Part shown: piece after piece, positions 1 to 9,146 of the stretch
Position numbering within the stretch: position 1 is the first letter of the stretch
Layout: each line of letters starts with the position of its first letter
DNA from: Mariniblastus sp.
GTDB lineage: Bacteria; Planctomycetota; Planctomycetia; Pirellulales; Pirellulaceae
Assembly (NCBI GenBank): GCA_023300235.1
Contig: JALZWN010000143.1
Location: 1 to 59,421, forward strand
Reading direction: 5' to 3'
Length of the DNA stretch: 59,421 nt
The notes under the pieces: model-generated
The model's database searches: none
What the model was told of the DNA's origin: nothing
What the model saw: the letters and a program-made list of their open reading frames with translations, nothing else
Program-made: the position numbers and the translations under genes

Positions 1-21
1 CAACTTCAGTTCCATCGTCAA

Positions 22-2607
22 ATGAATTTAAAAGCAACCTTCCTCGTCAACTGCTTGTTGTTTGTGATCCCGTGTAATTTTTTTGCGATCCCAACAACCG
101 CAATCGCTCAAGTTGCTGGGAAAACGCTGTCCACTAGTTCTCGCGACACCCTCGGGACCGAAACCAATCGTTCAGCATCGGTTCGTTTAGGCGACGTCGA
201 CGGCGATGGAGATTTGGACGCGGTTGTCGCCAACGGTCGGCATTGGCCGCAGCAAAACTTTTTGTTCTTAAATCAAGGCCGCGGTAAATTCTCGGTGATG
301 CGACCGTTGGGGAACGATCGAGCAACCTCCTACGCTTGCGAACTAGCGGACTTGGACGGCGACGGCGACCTTGATGCCGCGATCGGCAACGACATGGCGC
401 TTGGCCAAATTTTGCTCAACGACGGCGACGGGAACTTTGAAACTTCTGGCCCGTTTGGCAAAGTCGCCAGCGTTCGCAGTTTGACCGTCGCAGACATCGA
501 CAACGATGGCGACAACGATATCTTGGCGACTTGCCGAGGCATACAGAACCAGATGTACCTGAACGATGGCAAGGCCAATTTCACTGCCGGGCCGACCTAC
601 GGCACTCGTCGCGATTCGACGATCGACGTTGCTGTTGCGGACGTCAATCAAGACGGACACAACGACTTAATCCTCGCCAATCGCGACCAGCAACGAAGCT
701 CGGTGCTGCTAAATGATGGCAAGCTTGGCTTCAACCAACCGATTCCTTTTGGCCCAGCCAAAGGCCAGTCACGAGCGGTTGTCGTGGGCGATCTAAACGG
801 CGATGGCAAACTTGACTGGGCGACCGGCAACATCGGCCAACCGAATACAGTGTACCTTGGTGATGGCAACGGCGGCGTGAGCAAGTCGATTGCATTTGGA
901 GCCGCCGACAGCCGAACCTACTCGCTTGCCCTGTCCGACATCGATGGCGATGGAAGTCTCGACATCGTGGCCGGAAATGCTGGCCAGCCGAACGTAGTTT
1001 TCTTCAATGAAGACAAAGCGGGTCGCTTTCGGGAGGAATCGTTTGGTGCTGCGAACGCCACTTATGGATTAATCGCAGGCGATTTGAATGGCGACGGACG
1101 ACCTGACGTAGCGGTTGCGAACTCAGACGCGTTGAACTTTGTTTATATCAATGCAATCAAAAACAAGGTTTCCACCTTGCGCAAACTAAAACCAACTTCA
1201 ACCATCCAGGTCTCTGTAGCGCAGAAAGCGAAGACCGAACAAGCGGCCATTGACGAAACTCCATTTCGCAAACGAGCCGTCTACCAGCAAACCGACTGGC
1301 CCGCGTTTCGCGGCGCTGGCGGCAGAGGCGTCGCCGAAGGGTTCTCGATTCGCACTAAGTGGAATGGGGATCCGGCGGCCAATGAAACGCCCGCCGATCG
1401 CCAAGCCAACGGCATCCTCTGGCAAACCAAAGTCCCGGGCTTAGGTCATTCAAGCCCCGTGATTTTTGGAAACAAAATCTTCTTGGTCACCGCAGTGGCC
1501 ACAGCAGACGACGTCCCGCTACAAACCAAACGCGGCGGCAACACCGCCGCCGCCGATGACAACGGCGAACAAGAATGGCTCGTCCTGTGCTACGACAAAA
1601 CCACCGGCAACGAACTGTGGCGCAAGACCGCTCGCAAATCAAAACCACGAGCCACTCGCCACCCCAAAGCCACTCACGCCAACACCAGCGTTTGCGTCGA
1701 TGGTCAACACGTACTTGCGTTCCTCGGCTCCGAAGGCCTGCACTGTTACGACATGGACGGCAAACTGATATGGGAAAAAGATCTCGGCACGATCGACGTT
1801 AGCAAGTACGGCATCGGCTGGGGCTTTGCGAGTTCGCCAGCGATCCACGGCGATCGAATCGTGATCGTCTGTGATGCTCCGGATGATCCTTATTTGTCAG
1901 CGTTGCGGCTGAGTGATGGGGAAGAGATCTGGCGGAAGTCACGGCACGGAATTTGCGAACGCGGTTGGGGCACGCCTTTGATCGATGGCGATGGTGAAGA
2001 CGCTCAAGTGGTGGTCAACGGCTTCCCGTGGATTTTGTCTTATGATTTAAAAACTGGCGAAGAGCGTTGGCGAGTCAAAGGCGGCGGCGACAATCCGATC
2101 CCGTCGGCCTTCGAGGCTCATGGCAACTTTTACATCGTCAGCGCTCACGGTGGTCCGGCGCCGATCGTTGTTGTTCGCAAGGACGCGAGTGGCAACTTGA
2201 GTGAAGCCAAGGGCGAACAGGCTGACGCTCAAGCCAACCCCGGATTGGTTTGGCGATCGGAGCGAGGCGGATCGTACATGTCCACGCCGGTGGTTTACGA
2301 GGATTTTATTTACTTGGGCAACTCCAACGGATCGGTTCGCTGCTTCAACGCGAAGACCGGCAAGCCGGCTTATCAAGCTCGCTTGGGACGCGAGGCGGGT
2401 GTGATTGCCTCGTTGGTCGCCGCTGACGGTAAGATCTTTTGTGCTTCAGAAAACGGTAAAGTCTATGTCCTGCAAGCCGGTCTGAAGTTTGAAATCCTGG
2501 CCACTAACGAAATGGGTTCGCCATGCTTCGCGACGCCGGCGTTTTCACAAGGCGTGCTGTTTGTCCGGACCACCGATCGCTTGGTAGCCATTGGAGGCCA
2601 AGAGTGA
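22..2607 (+). CDS. Secreted FG-GAP/VCBS and PQQ-type beta-propeller fusion protein
   Basis: An 861-residue exported protein made of two propellers. Residues 1-30 are a signal peptide (basic start, hydrophobic core, cleavage after AIAQ). Residues about 50-375 hold at least six FG-GAP/VCBS repeats, each with a calcium-binding loop of the DVDGDGDLD or DLNGDGKLD type. After a short linker, residues about 420-861 form a PQQ-like (quinoprotein-type) propeller beginning near TDWPAFRGAGG, with WR-K and GxxxWxxKVPGLGHSSP strand motifs. Both folds are known from other surface proteins of the group, but no enzyme active site is evident, so a binding or structural role at the cell surface is inferred. 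The ATG at 22 has only 21 bases of upstream sequence in the window. The gene converges with the next one, 35 bases away. Confidence 0.88.
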   Translation: MNLKATFLVNCLLFVIPCNFFAIPTTAIAQVAGKTLSTSSRDTLGTETNRSASVRLGDVDGDGDLDAVVANGRHWPQQNFLFLNQGRGKFSVMRPLGNDRATSYACELADLDGDGDLDAAIGNDMALGQILLNDGDGNFETSGPFGKVASVRSLTVADIDNDGDNDILATCRGIQNQMYLNDGKANFTAGPTYGTRRDSTIDVAVADVNQDGHNDLILANRDQQRSSVLLNDGKLGFNQPIPFGPAKGQSRAVVVGDLNGDGKLDWATGNIGQPNTVYLGDGNGGVSKSIAFGAADSRTYSLALSDIDGDGSLDIVAGNAGQPNVVFFNEDKAGRFREESFGAANATYGLIAGDLNGDGRPDVAVANSDALNFVYINAIKNKVSTLRKLKPTSTIQVSVAQKAKTEQAAIDETPFRKRAVYQQTDWPAFRGAGGRGVAEGFSIRTKWNGDPAANETPADRQANGILWQTKVPGLGHSSPVIFGNKIFLVTAVATADDVPLQTKRGGNTAAADDNGEQEWLVLCYDKTTGNELWRKTARKSKPRATRHPKATHANTSVCVDGQHVLAFLGSEGLHCYDMDGKLIWEKDLGTIDVSKYGIGWGFASSPAIHGDRIVIVCDAPDDPYLSALRLSDGEEIWRKSRHGICERGWGTPLIDGDGEDAQVVVNGFPWILSYDLKTGEERWRVKGGGDNPIPSAFEAHGNFYIVSAHGGPAPIVVVRKDASGNLSEAKGEQADAQANPGLVWRSERGGSYMSTPVVYEDFIYLGNSNGSVRCFNAKTGKPAYQARLGREAGVIASLVAADGKIFCASENGKVYVLQAGLKFEILATNEMGSPCFATPAFSQGVLFVRTTDRLVAIGGQE

Positions 2608-2642
2608 GTTGAGTTGATCGAGAATCGAACAACGTAGGCTCA

Positions 2643-4847
2643 CTAGCGTCGTTCGAAGATGCGACGCAGGTTGTCGCCGATGCGAGTTTCTGGTTTGTCG
2701 TTGGTTGGGACCAGAGGAGCCTGAGCGACTAACCGGTCGTCCAATTCTACGCCCAGCCACCCGTCGTGAATCACCAAGCGGGAAATCATTAACGACTGGG
2801 CTTGGGGGCGATCACGGAATTGCTTCGGCAACGCGTTCATTGAGTAGATCGGTTCGAACAGCATCTTCATGACGGTGCTGACCACCGCTCGATCGCCAAT
2901 GCGAAGTCGTTTGCCGCGGCTGGTGACGCGTGTTCCCGAATCGTCTTGGACCAATCGGATTTGCATGCCGTCGGCTTGGATCTCGTAAGCAGCGGTCATC
3001 GATAGGCGACGTATTGGTTTGGCTGATCCACCGACTTGTAACGAGTCCATGTTGATGACGAATTTGATTCGGTTGTCTTCAAAGTCGATGCGGATCGGAT
3101 CGTGGGATGCGAATTTGAATTGGGCGTCTTTCTGTTCGTTGTCGGATTGCGCCTTTGCTTTGATTCCAATTACCTGTTTCAGGTGTGCGGCTAGTTCTTG
3201 GCTGTTGAACGATTCCCCATTTAGACCAAAGCGAGCGATGGCGTTGTTGATCAAAGACTGGTGCAATTGGATTGCGACCATCGATTGGTCGGTGGTTGCG
3301 GGGCGAGCGGTGTTGGCGGCCATTTGCTCGCTGCCGGCAAGGCGATAGCGAACGATGATCTCCGAGTTGGTGGTGGCAAGTTGCATCGGAGTCGGTTCTA
3401 GGTCCAACGCAATCAAAGGCTCCAGCAAGTTGTCGTTGGCGGACTGGCGGACAGTTTTGATTCCTTTGGCGATTTCCTCTTCGACGCGTGCCTCGGCAGC
3501 CTGGGATACTTTCCGGCGGAACAACTGGTTGGTTTCGGAGGATTGCTCGCGGACCTTTTTCGTGGCGACGCGGCGAGCGATGTTACCAAAAACTGGTACG
3601 TTATCGATCTTGGACTGAATGCCAACTAGCAACTGTTTGGCGTTCGAAGTTGAGTACGCTTCTTTGCTCGCGTCGATGCCGTTGGCGTCAACGGTGATTT
3701 CTTTGTAAACCAAAAAGTTGGCTTGGCCTTGGCTCATGATACGGAAGCCTTTGGTCTTCGCAACGGTTTTTGACTGCACGTGTCCGTTGGTTTGAATCTG
3801 AAAGTTGAGCCGATTTTCGTCTGGGATCAACGCGACATTCAATTCGTTACTGACTTGGCTGCTACCCGATATTTTGGCGCCTTGGATAGTTTCGGATACC
3901 GGTTCGGCGATGGTCGGCAGTTGAGGAAGCAAGCGATTCATGAAGGCTTCCGAGATTGTCAAACGAAAGTTCGCATTGCGGTAGTGGCTTTGGATCGCTT
4001 GGGCGGCTTGTTGGTAAGCCGGGTCGTTCGACCAAAGCAAGTCTTGGACGGTGTCGTTGAGCAGGTAGCCGCTACGAGAACTTGGCTGCGTCTCGTACAG
4101 CTCCAAACGGTTGGCAAGATTGGACGGATCGACTTTCCGGCTGGCGTGCGATTTCAACAGCTGAAGGTCGCCCTCAGAGAATAATGCTTGAACGTAGTTG
4201 GATTGAGTTGTTTGGAGTGAGGGTGAATAAATCCGGGTCAACGTTTTGCGAGCGGCCAAACGTTTTGCTTTTTCGTCGTCTTCGGCTGCGAAAGCGGTTC
4301 GGAGTTCGTCGAGCTTGAGGTATTCGGACCACTCTGCTGCAACGCCGCGTAGCTGAAGATGAACCGCTGCTTGAGATGGGGGGGTGTGGTCGCTGGCGGT
4401 CGCGTCGAATTTGGCCAGTGCCGACCATGTGGTGATGCGGCGGGCGAGTTGGTACTGGAGTTTCTGAAGCTGAGCCCAGGCCAACTGGCGATCGTTCGCT
4501 GACGAGATTGATTGCGAAATGTTGTGGTACAGCCGGTCGATGCTGAGCCGCTGTTGTTCCAGCCGAGCGATACGGGTAAGTCGCTGCTGCGGAGACAGGT
4601 CGCCGGCAGTGGCGGATTCAAGAACTTGCTTGGTTTGAGCGGCCCATTGGGCGACAGCAGGGTGCTCGGCCAGATGGTCGATTGTTTCGCTCAACAGCTT
4701 CGTTGAAACCCACGGCTTGGGTTCGCTCTGTGGAGCGGCCAAAGCGGCGCTGAACGCGGAAAGGGCTAGCGATAGCCCGATGATGCTAGCAAGCAGCAAG
4801 CGGGCAGGCGATAAAATGATCTTCGGTCGTTGAGAGGTGATTTTCAA
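2643..4847 (-). CDS. Secreted protein of unknown function, 734 aa
   Basis: I do not recognise a characterised family. The first 38 residues are a signal peptide (basic n-region, LLLASIIGLSLALSAFSAALA core, AxA cleavage), so the product is exported. The rest is soluble-looking, rich in Gln, Ala and Arg. It is helical in the first half (residues 40-330) and beta-rich and polar near residues 320-420 and 590-690. No catalytic motif or transmembrane segment was seen after the signal. The start codon is TTG, supported by a GGAGAA ribosome-binding site six bases upstream on the minus strand. The gene stands alone, convergent with the FG-GAP/PQQ gene. The frame is long and has a good signal peptide and ribosome site, so it is surely a gene; its function is open. 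Confidence 0.85.
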   Translation of the reverse strand: MKITSQRPKIILSPARLLLASIIGLSLALSAFSAALAAPQSEPKPWVSTKLLSETIDHLAEHPAVAQWAAQTKQVLESATAGDLSPQQRLTRIARLEQQRLSIDRLYHNISQSISSANDRQLAWAQLQKLQYQLARRITTWSALAKFDATASDHTPPSQAAVHLQLRGVAAEWSEYLKLDELRTAFAAEDDEKAKRLAARKTLTRIYSPSLQTTQSNYVQALFSEGDLQLLKSHASRKVDPSNLANRLELYETQPSSRSGYLLNDTVQDLLWSNDPAYQQAAQAIQSHYRNANFRLTISEAFMNRLLPQLPTIAEPVSETIQGAKISGSSQVSNELNVALIPDENRLNFQIQTNGHVQSKTVAKTKGFRIMSQGQANFLVYKEITVDANGIDASKEAYSTSNAKQLLVGIQSKIDNVPVFGNIARRVATKKVREQSSETNQLFRRKVSQAAEARVEEEIAKGIKTVRQSANDNLLEPLIALDLEPTPMQLATTNSEIIVRYRLAGSEQMAANTARPATTDQSMVAIQLHQSLINNAIARFGLNGESFNSQELAAHLKQVIGIKAKAQSDNEQKDAQFKFASHDPIRIDFEDNRIKFVINMDSLQVGGSAKPIRRLSMTAAYEIQADGMQIRLVQDDSGTRVTSRGKRLRIGDRAVVSTVMKMLFEPIYSMNALPKQFRDRPQAQSLMISRLVIHDGWLGVELDDRLVAQAPLVPTNDKPETRIGDNLRRIFERR

Positions 4848-5081
4848 CGAGCTTCTCCGGGGCGAACGGTGGGTACCATTTACTTATCGGAGCAAGTTGG
4901 CTGTAGGTTCGATACAAATTAAATCACTTCTGAGTTTTCGATGACAGCACTTGTTTTGCATGCAATTTCGCGACAGGCCGGCTTGCGGTGACTTTGCCGA
5001 ACAGGTGGTAAAGAGCCGAGTTTTTAGCACAACCGAATTTTACTTCGGCAAATTCGATTCAATGATCGAATTTGGCTGGAG

Positions 5082-5720
5082 TTATCGTTTCAGCGTTGCG
5101 ATGACTGCGGGCGAATATTCGCGGATCGCCCAGTCGTCGGCCAAGGGCAAATGGGTGTGCTCAAACCGGCGGTCCGATTCAACCACGAAAATGCTCTCCG
5201 GCGGGGCAAGCGAGATGAGGCTATCGAGCATGGTCATGAGTTCTTCGGTGCGGTCGACAAAGAAATCGTAGGGGGGGCAACAAAAAACCATCCACGGTTC
5301 GGCGGGGTGGTCGGCGGGGTTTTTGACGAACTGTCGCACCCAAAAGAACGTATCAGAGGCATGGACTTGTGCCGCTGCGGCGACGTCGAGTGTTTGAATG
5401 TTTTGCTGGATGATTTTGACGGTTGGAAAGTGGCGTTCGATCATTGTAGCCGCGGTGGCTCCGCGACTGACGGCTTCCAAGCCGATGGCGCCGGTGCCGG
5501 CGAACAGGTCGAAGACGGCTTTTTCTTTGACCCAGCCACCGACTAGGTTAAAAAGGGCTTCGCGAATATTGTCTTTCATGGGCCTGGTGACCGGATCGCC
5601 CGAGTAGTCGATGATTCGCCCACGGAAGGTTCCGCCAATGATGCGGAGTTTCCCTTGCGGCGCTTGGGCTTGGTTGGAGTTCCAGTTTTTCAGGTGTCTG
5701 CCGCGTTTATTTCGAGTCAT
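5082..5720 (-). CDS. rsmD: 16S rRNA (guanine-N2)-methyltransferase, RsmD family
   Basis: RsmD-type enzymes methylate G966 of 16S rRNA with S-adenosylmethionine in the cytoplasm. The 212-residue length fits. Visible family signatures are LRIIGGTFRGRII at the N terminus, the RPMKDNIREALFNL substrate-binding segment, and the SAM-binding glycine motif VFDLFAGTGAIGLEAVSRGA followed by the acidic MIER. The catalytic motif IV, normally (D/N)PP(Y/F), reads CCPPYDFF here, with Cys replacing the Asp. The start is ATG and the gene is single on the minus strand, divergent from the cyclophilin gene. Family assignment is strong; whether the altered motif IV keeps full activity is unknown. Confidence 0.88.
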   Translation of the reverse strand: MTRNKRGRHLKNWNSNQAQAPQGKLRIIGGTFRGRIIDYSGDPVTRPMKDNIREALFNLVGGWVKEKAVFDLFAGTGAIGLEAVSRGATAATMIERHFPTVKIIQQNIQTLDVAAAAQVHASDTFFWVRQFVKNPADHPAEPWMVFCCPPYDFFVDRTEELMTMLDSLISLAPPESIFVVESDRRFEHTHLPLADDWAIREYSPAVIATLKR

Positions 5721-5856
5721 GAAGTTTGTCGCAAGAGTCTTTGAGTGTGGTGAGCGAGTGGTTTGAAGTCGCTTCGCTTCTAATCTTTGAATGTTCGTTA
5801 TACTCTATAGTATTAGTAGTCCATCAAAATAGTATCCCCACTGTTTGAATCAGCTC

Positions 5857-7113
5857 ATGACGTTTTCATTTTCGACCATCAAATTGACGAGTTTGGCTCT
5901 CTTTTTCGCCTGTGTGCTTGGTATCAGCAGCGGTTGGGCTCAGATTATGCAACCGGATGAAAAGCCCGCGCCACCGCCTAAGAACGTGGTCTTGGCGTAT
6001 CCGGTCGGCCAATTGGAAGCGATGTCGTTGGACCAGTTGAATGCCGAATTGGACGGGTTATTGCCTGGTTTTCGTGAGTCTCTGAAGGCCATGTGGGCGG
6101 CCAAAGCCCAGTATCAGCACGCTTCAAAAAACGACTCTTACGGCTACGGCAAGGCTTGGCGGGAGAATGCAACGCTTGGGCAAGTGAGCTACCAAAAGAT
6201 CAAAGAGCTTTCGCTGGAGATTTATCTGAAGGCCCAACAGCCCACTGAGGATCAATTCCGTTTGGCGTTTCAAATGGCGTTAGTGTCCGGCGATGACGGC
6301 CGGATCGGGGCGGCCAATCGCGTGCTGAAAAAAATGCTGGAGCTTCGCCCAGACGATGAGTCGGTTTGGGGGAGTGCCGCTCGGATTGCGGCTTTCACCA
6401 ACGACTATCAAATCGCCGATCGCTTGCTTCAAGAGAAGCCCAAGCTGATCGAAGAATTGCCTCAGCAAGAGACGATTCTGTTTGCGACGCTTAAAGGATT
6501 TGGTGAGCGATGGGAAAAAGAGAAAACGATTCGTGAAGCCGAGGCCAAGGCTGATGATTTGCCGCGAGTTGAGTTCACGACTTCAAAGGGCAAGATCGTG
6601 ATTGAGCTGTTTGAAAATGAAGCCCCTGATACCGTGGGCAACTTTGTTCATTTGGTAGAATCTGGGTTTTACGAGGGTGCTTTCTTTCATCAAGTACTGC
6701 GGAATTTTCGGGCGCAAACTGGGCTGTACTCTAGAAATCGACGTCCGCCGACAGACTATGAGATTACCAGCGAGGCCAAAGCTGACAACGCACGTAAAAT
6801 TTTTCGTGGCACGATCGCGACAATCCCTCGAGGCTTCACCGTCGGTGCTTCGGAATTCAGTATCTATACCGCACCGAATCCGTTTGCGAACGAAGAATAC
6901 GAAGAAACGGTCTTTGGCCGAGTTATCGCGGGGATGGATGTCGTCGATATACTGAAAGTGAACGCTCGTTTTCGCAAAGGTTCGTCCGTCAGTGAGCGTG
7001 TAAATTCGAAGCAAGGCGATATGCCGGACGACTATATCGTGTCCGCAAAAGTTCTCAGGAAGCGGCCGAATGTGGATTATCAGCCAAAAAAACTATCAAC
7101 GAGCAAAAAATAG
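5857..7113 (+). CDS. Exported cyclophilin-like peptidyl-prolyl isomerase, first of tandem pair
   Basis: An exported protein with a C-terminal cyclophilin domain. The ORF track begins at an upstream TTG (5845); the ATG at 5857 gives a cleaner signal peptide (FSFSTIKLTSLALFFACVLG, cleavage after GWAQ). Residues about 40-230 are helical and TPR-like. The cyclophilin fold starts near VEFTTSKGKIVIELFENEAP and runs to GRVIAGMDVVDIL. The canonical FHRV motif is FHQV, so the catalytic arginine (R55 in human CypA numbering) is glutamine, and the QFFI element is degraded to EFSIY. Catalysis may therefore be weak or absent; a periplasmic chaperone or binding role is possible. A similar gene follows after 69 bases on the same strand. 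Confidence 0.85.
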   Translation: MTFSFSTIKLTSLALFFACVLGISSGWAQIMQPDEKPAPPPKNVVLAYPVGQLEAMSLDQLNAELDGLLPGFRESLKAMWAAKAQYQHASKNDSYGYGKAWRENATLGQVSYQKIKELSLEIYLKAQQPTEDQFRLAFQMALVSGDDGRIGAANRVLKKMLELRPDDESVWGSAARIAAFTNDYQIADRLLQEKPKLIEELPQQETILFATLKGFGERWEKEKTIREAEAKADDLPRVEFTTSKGKIVIELFENEAPDTVGNFVHLVESGFYEGAFFHQVLRNFRAQTGLYSRNRRPPTDYEITSEAKADNARKIFRGTIATIPRGFTVGASEFSIYTAPNPFANEEYEETVFGRVIAGMDVVDILKVNARFRKGSSVSERVNSKQGDMPDDYIVSAKVLRKRPNVDYQPKKLSTSKK

Positions 7114-7182
7114 CGTTTCGCTGATTCTGATAAATTCGATATGATTGACGACCGACGCAAACTGTTCCAATAAAGCAAAGCA

Positions 7183-8799
7183 ATGATCAACCCTTCTCAA
7201 GTGAACCTTCGAAATGTTGTTGCGAACTGCCTTACGGTTTCGCTGTTGATATTGCCCAGCTTCGCATCCGCTCAGGGATTGCTTGGGACGCCCAACGATT
7301 CTTCGGGGCTCCAAGTCGAATCTGCGTCTGACCCAGTCGTTCAAGAGCCCACCGTTGTGACGCTTCCGGGAGCGATCTCTGAATTCGGTTCCGCGACCAA
7401 AGAGGCTGGCTCGATGACCAAAGATGCTGCTGGTTCCACAACTAAAACCACCGATGCAACGAACAATGGTGGTGAATCGGAGGACGGGCTGACAGTGGAG
7501 GAACAGCGAGCAGCTTGGAGGGCTGAACTAGAGAAATTGACGTTTGCCGAGATTGTCAAAAAGATTCGCGACGATGAGAGGAAGATTAATTGGCGGTATA
7601 TAAACATCCCGCTAGGGTACGCAGCGAAGCAACGAGAGTTTCAAAATGCGATTAAGGCTTTGAAAGGCGAAGTCGTTGTTTTGAATGAATTGTTGGAGCC
7701 AGCGGCGGTTGAGGCTTTTCGTTCGGATCCGACAGGCAGTCGAGCTGCGGCAGCGAAAGTCTTTGAGGTGCTGGCGAGTAAGTTGTCGCCGCGTGGACGG
7801 GATTCAAGATACGATCCTCAAGAAGGCCTGCGTTTGGTGAACACGATTCTTGAAATCAAAGGCGGCGACATCGGCAAGGATCCGGGAGTTAGGCCGTTGC
7901 CTGAAGACGAATCGTTTATCAATGTGATCTATCAAGGCTACCTGGCGAGCTATGGTCTGCAAGACTTCGAAAGTGCCGAAGCGTTTATTTCGCGGCTAGA
8001 GAATATGGACATCGGGCTAGATCCAGAGGTGCGAAAGAACTTTGATGCAACCGTTGAAGCTTGGGAAGAAGAACAAGCACTGCGGGCCGAAGAGGCGCGA
8101 GTTGATAACTTGCCTCGAGTAAAGTTGGAGACAACTCATGGCGATGTGGTGATTGAGTTATTTGAAAACCAAGCTCCCAATACCGTGGCAAACTTTATCA
8201 AGTTGACCCAGGAAGGCTACTACGATGGTTTGGAGTTCTTCCAAGTTGTGCCCAGCAATTATGCTCGATCTGGCTGTACGACCAACGACGGAACCACACA
8301 TCCAGGCTATCGGATTCGCAATGAGTTTGAAAACGGCCGGAGACATTTTGCTGGAACAGTCGTCATGCAGAATGATGGTGAAGACACCGCTGGGGCCCAG
8401 TTTATTATCCTGCACCGACCGGACCCCAACCTCAAAGAAAAGGTCGTTTCGTTTGGTCGTGTCATCGAAGGACTAGAAAACGTTTACTCTTTTAAAACCG
8501 TAAACCGTATTCGCACTGCTGGTGGTGAGGCAACGATCATTAACAAAGCGACTGTGGTTCGTGCGCCATCGTTCGAGCACAAGCTAGAGACCATCGATGA
8601 TGCCTCGGGGTTGCTATTTGAAGACCCCGACAAGGTTCTACCGAAAGGCTCGTCGTCCCGGACATCAAACAATTCGGTTGCTCGACCTAAATCAAGCTAT
8701 CTTCCGACCACTCTGCCACCAAGTGGATTTTCGGCTCGCCCGGCTGTGGTCCCAAGTGGTTCGGCGAATCGTCCCTCGAGCGGTTCTGGCACTCGTTAG
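7183..8799 (+). CDS. Exported cyclophilin-like peptidyl-prolyl isomerase, second of tandem pair
   Basis: A 538-residue paralogue in architecture of the preceding gene. It has a signal peptide (LTVSLLILPSFASAQG), a Thr/Asp-rich low-complexity linker to about residue 100, a helical middle region, a cyclophilin domain from VKLETTHGDVVIELFENQAP at about residue 310 to GRVIEGLENVYSF, and a Ser/Pro/Arg-rich tail. The FHRV catalytic motif reads FFQV, so both the His and the key Arg are changed. The QFII strand that contacts the substrate is retained. ATG is the first plausible start; no clear Shine-Dalgarno sequence was seen. It is probably cotranscribed with its neighbour. Exported localisation is well supported, enzymatic activity is not. 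Confidence 0.86.
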   Translation: MINPSQVNLRNVVANCLTVSLLILPSFASAQGLLGTPNDSSGLQVESASDPVVQEPTVVTLPGAISEFGSATKEAGSMTKDAAGSTTKTTDATNNGGESEDGLTVEEQRAAWRAELEKLTFAEIVKKIRDDERKINWRYINIPLGYAAKQREFQNAIKALKGEVVVLNELLEPAAVEAFRSDPTGSRAAAAKVFEVLASKLSPRGRDSRYDPQEGLRLVNTILEIKGGDIGKDPGVRPLPEDESFINVIYQGYLASYGLQDFESAEAFISRLENMDIGLDPEVRKNFDATVEAWEEEQALRAEEARVDNLPRVKLETTHGDVVIELFENQAPNTVANFIKLTQEGYYDGLEFFQVVPSNYARSGCTTNDGTTHPGYRIRNEFENGRRHFAGTVVMQNDGEDTAGAQFIILHRPDPNLKEKVVSFGRVIEGLENVYSFKTVNRIRTAGGEATIINKATVVRAPSFEHKLETIDDASGLLFEDPDKVLPKGSSSRTSNNSVARPKSSYLPTTLPPSGFSARPAVVPSGSANRPSSGSGTR

Positions 8800-9146
8800 A
8801 ACCCGTGCGGTAACGCTTAATCTTCCTCGTTGCCGCCAAATTGGTCGATGATTGTGTAGTCGGTTGCAAGCATGTTGTTGGCGGATCATTTTAAGCCGTT
8901 GGTGTCATGGGATACATTCCGTGCACCTTGCTTGCTGTTGGCTACTCGAAAAGATGGACCAGAATGTCCACTTTACGGTAAACGCCAGTTTAGAGATTGA
9001 TTGATCGCCCCCAGGACGACAATAATAACACAAGGTGTTGCGCGAGTTTTGGTGTTAGCGATCCTCGATTCGCAAGCCGAAGACATTGCAGCCCTCTTCC
9101 AGATAAGCTTTTTACGTTTATTTCATATTGTTTTTAGGAAGTTATA
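8800..9146. other. Intergenic region upstream of the DUF1559 gene
   Basis: A 347-base gap. Its left part holds the decayed ATPase 3' remnant (8817-8915). The right part is AT-rich just before 9147 and ends in a TAGGAAG ribosome-binding site five bases before the DUF1559 ATG, so the promoter of that gene should lie at about 9000-9130. No other gene was seen. Confidence 0.6.
8817..8915 (-). pseudogene. Decayed remnant of the 3' end of a DUF3686 ATPase gene
   Basis: On the minus strand this stretch aligns without gaps, codon for codon and stop for stop, with the last 32 codons of the intact ATPase gene ending at 10462 (plus-strand 10462-10560). By hand count 71 of 99 bases match. The two translations share GLK, IIDQ, the following Gly, the Glu-Glu pair and the stop codon. 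The remnant carries an internal TGA where the intact gene has CGA (Arg), so it cannot encode the domain. Similarity fades beyond 8915. It lies in direct orientation to the intact end, with the DUF1559 and lipoprotein genes between them. Hand alignment only; coincidence is unlikely but no statistical score was computed. Confidence 0.7.
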
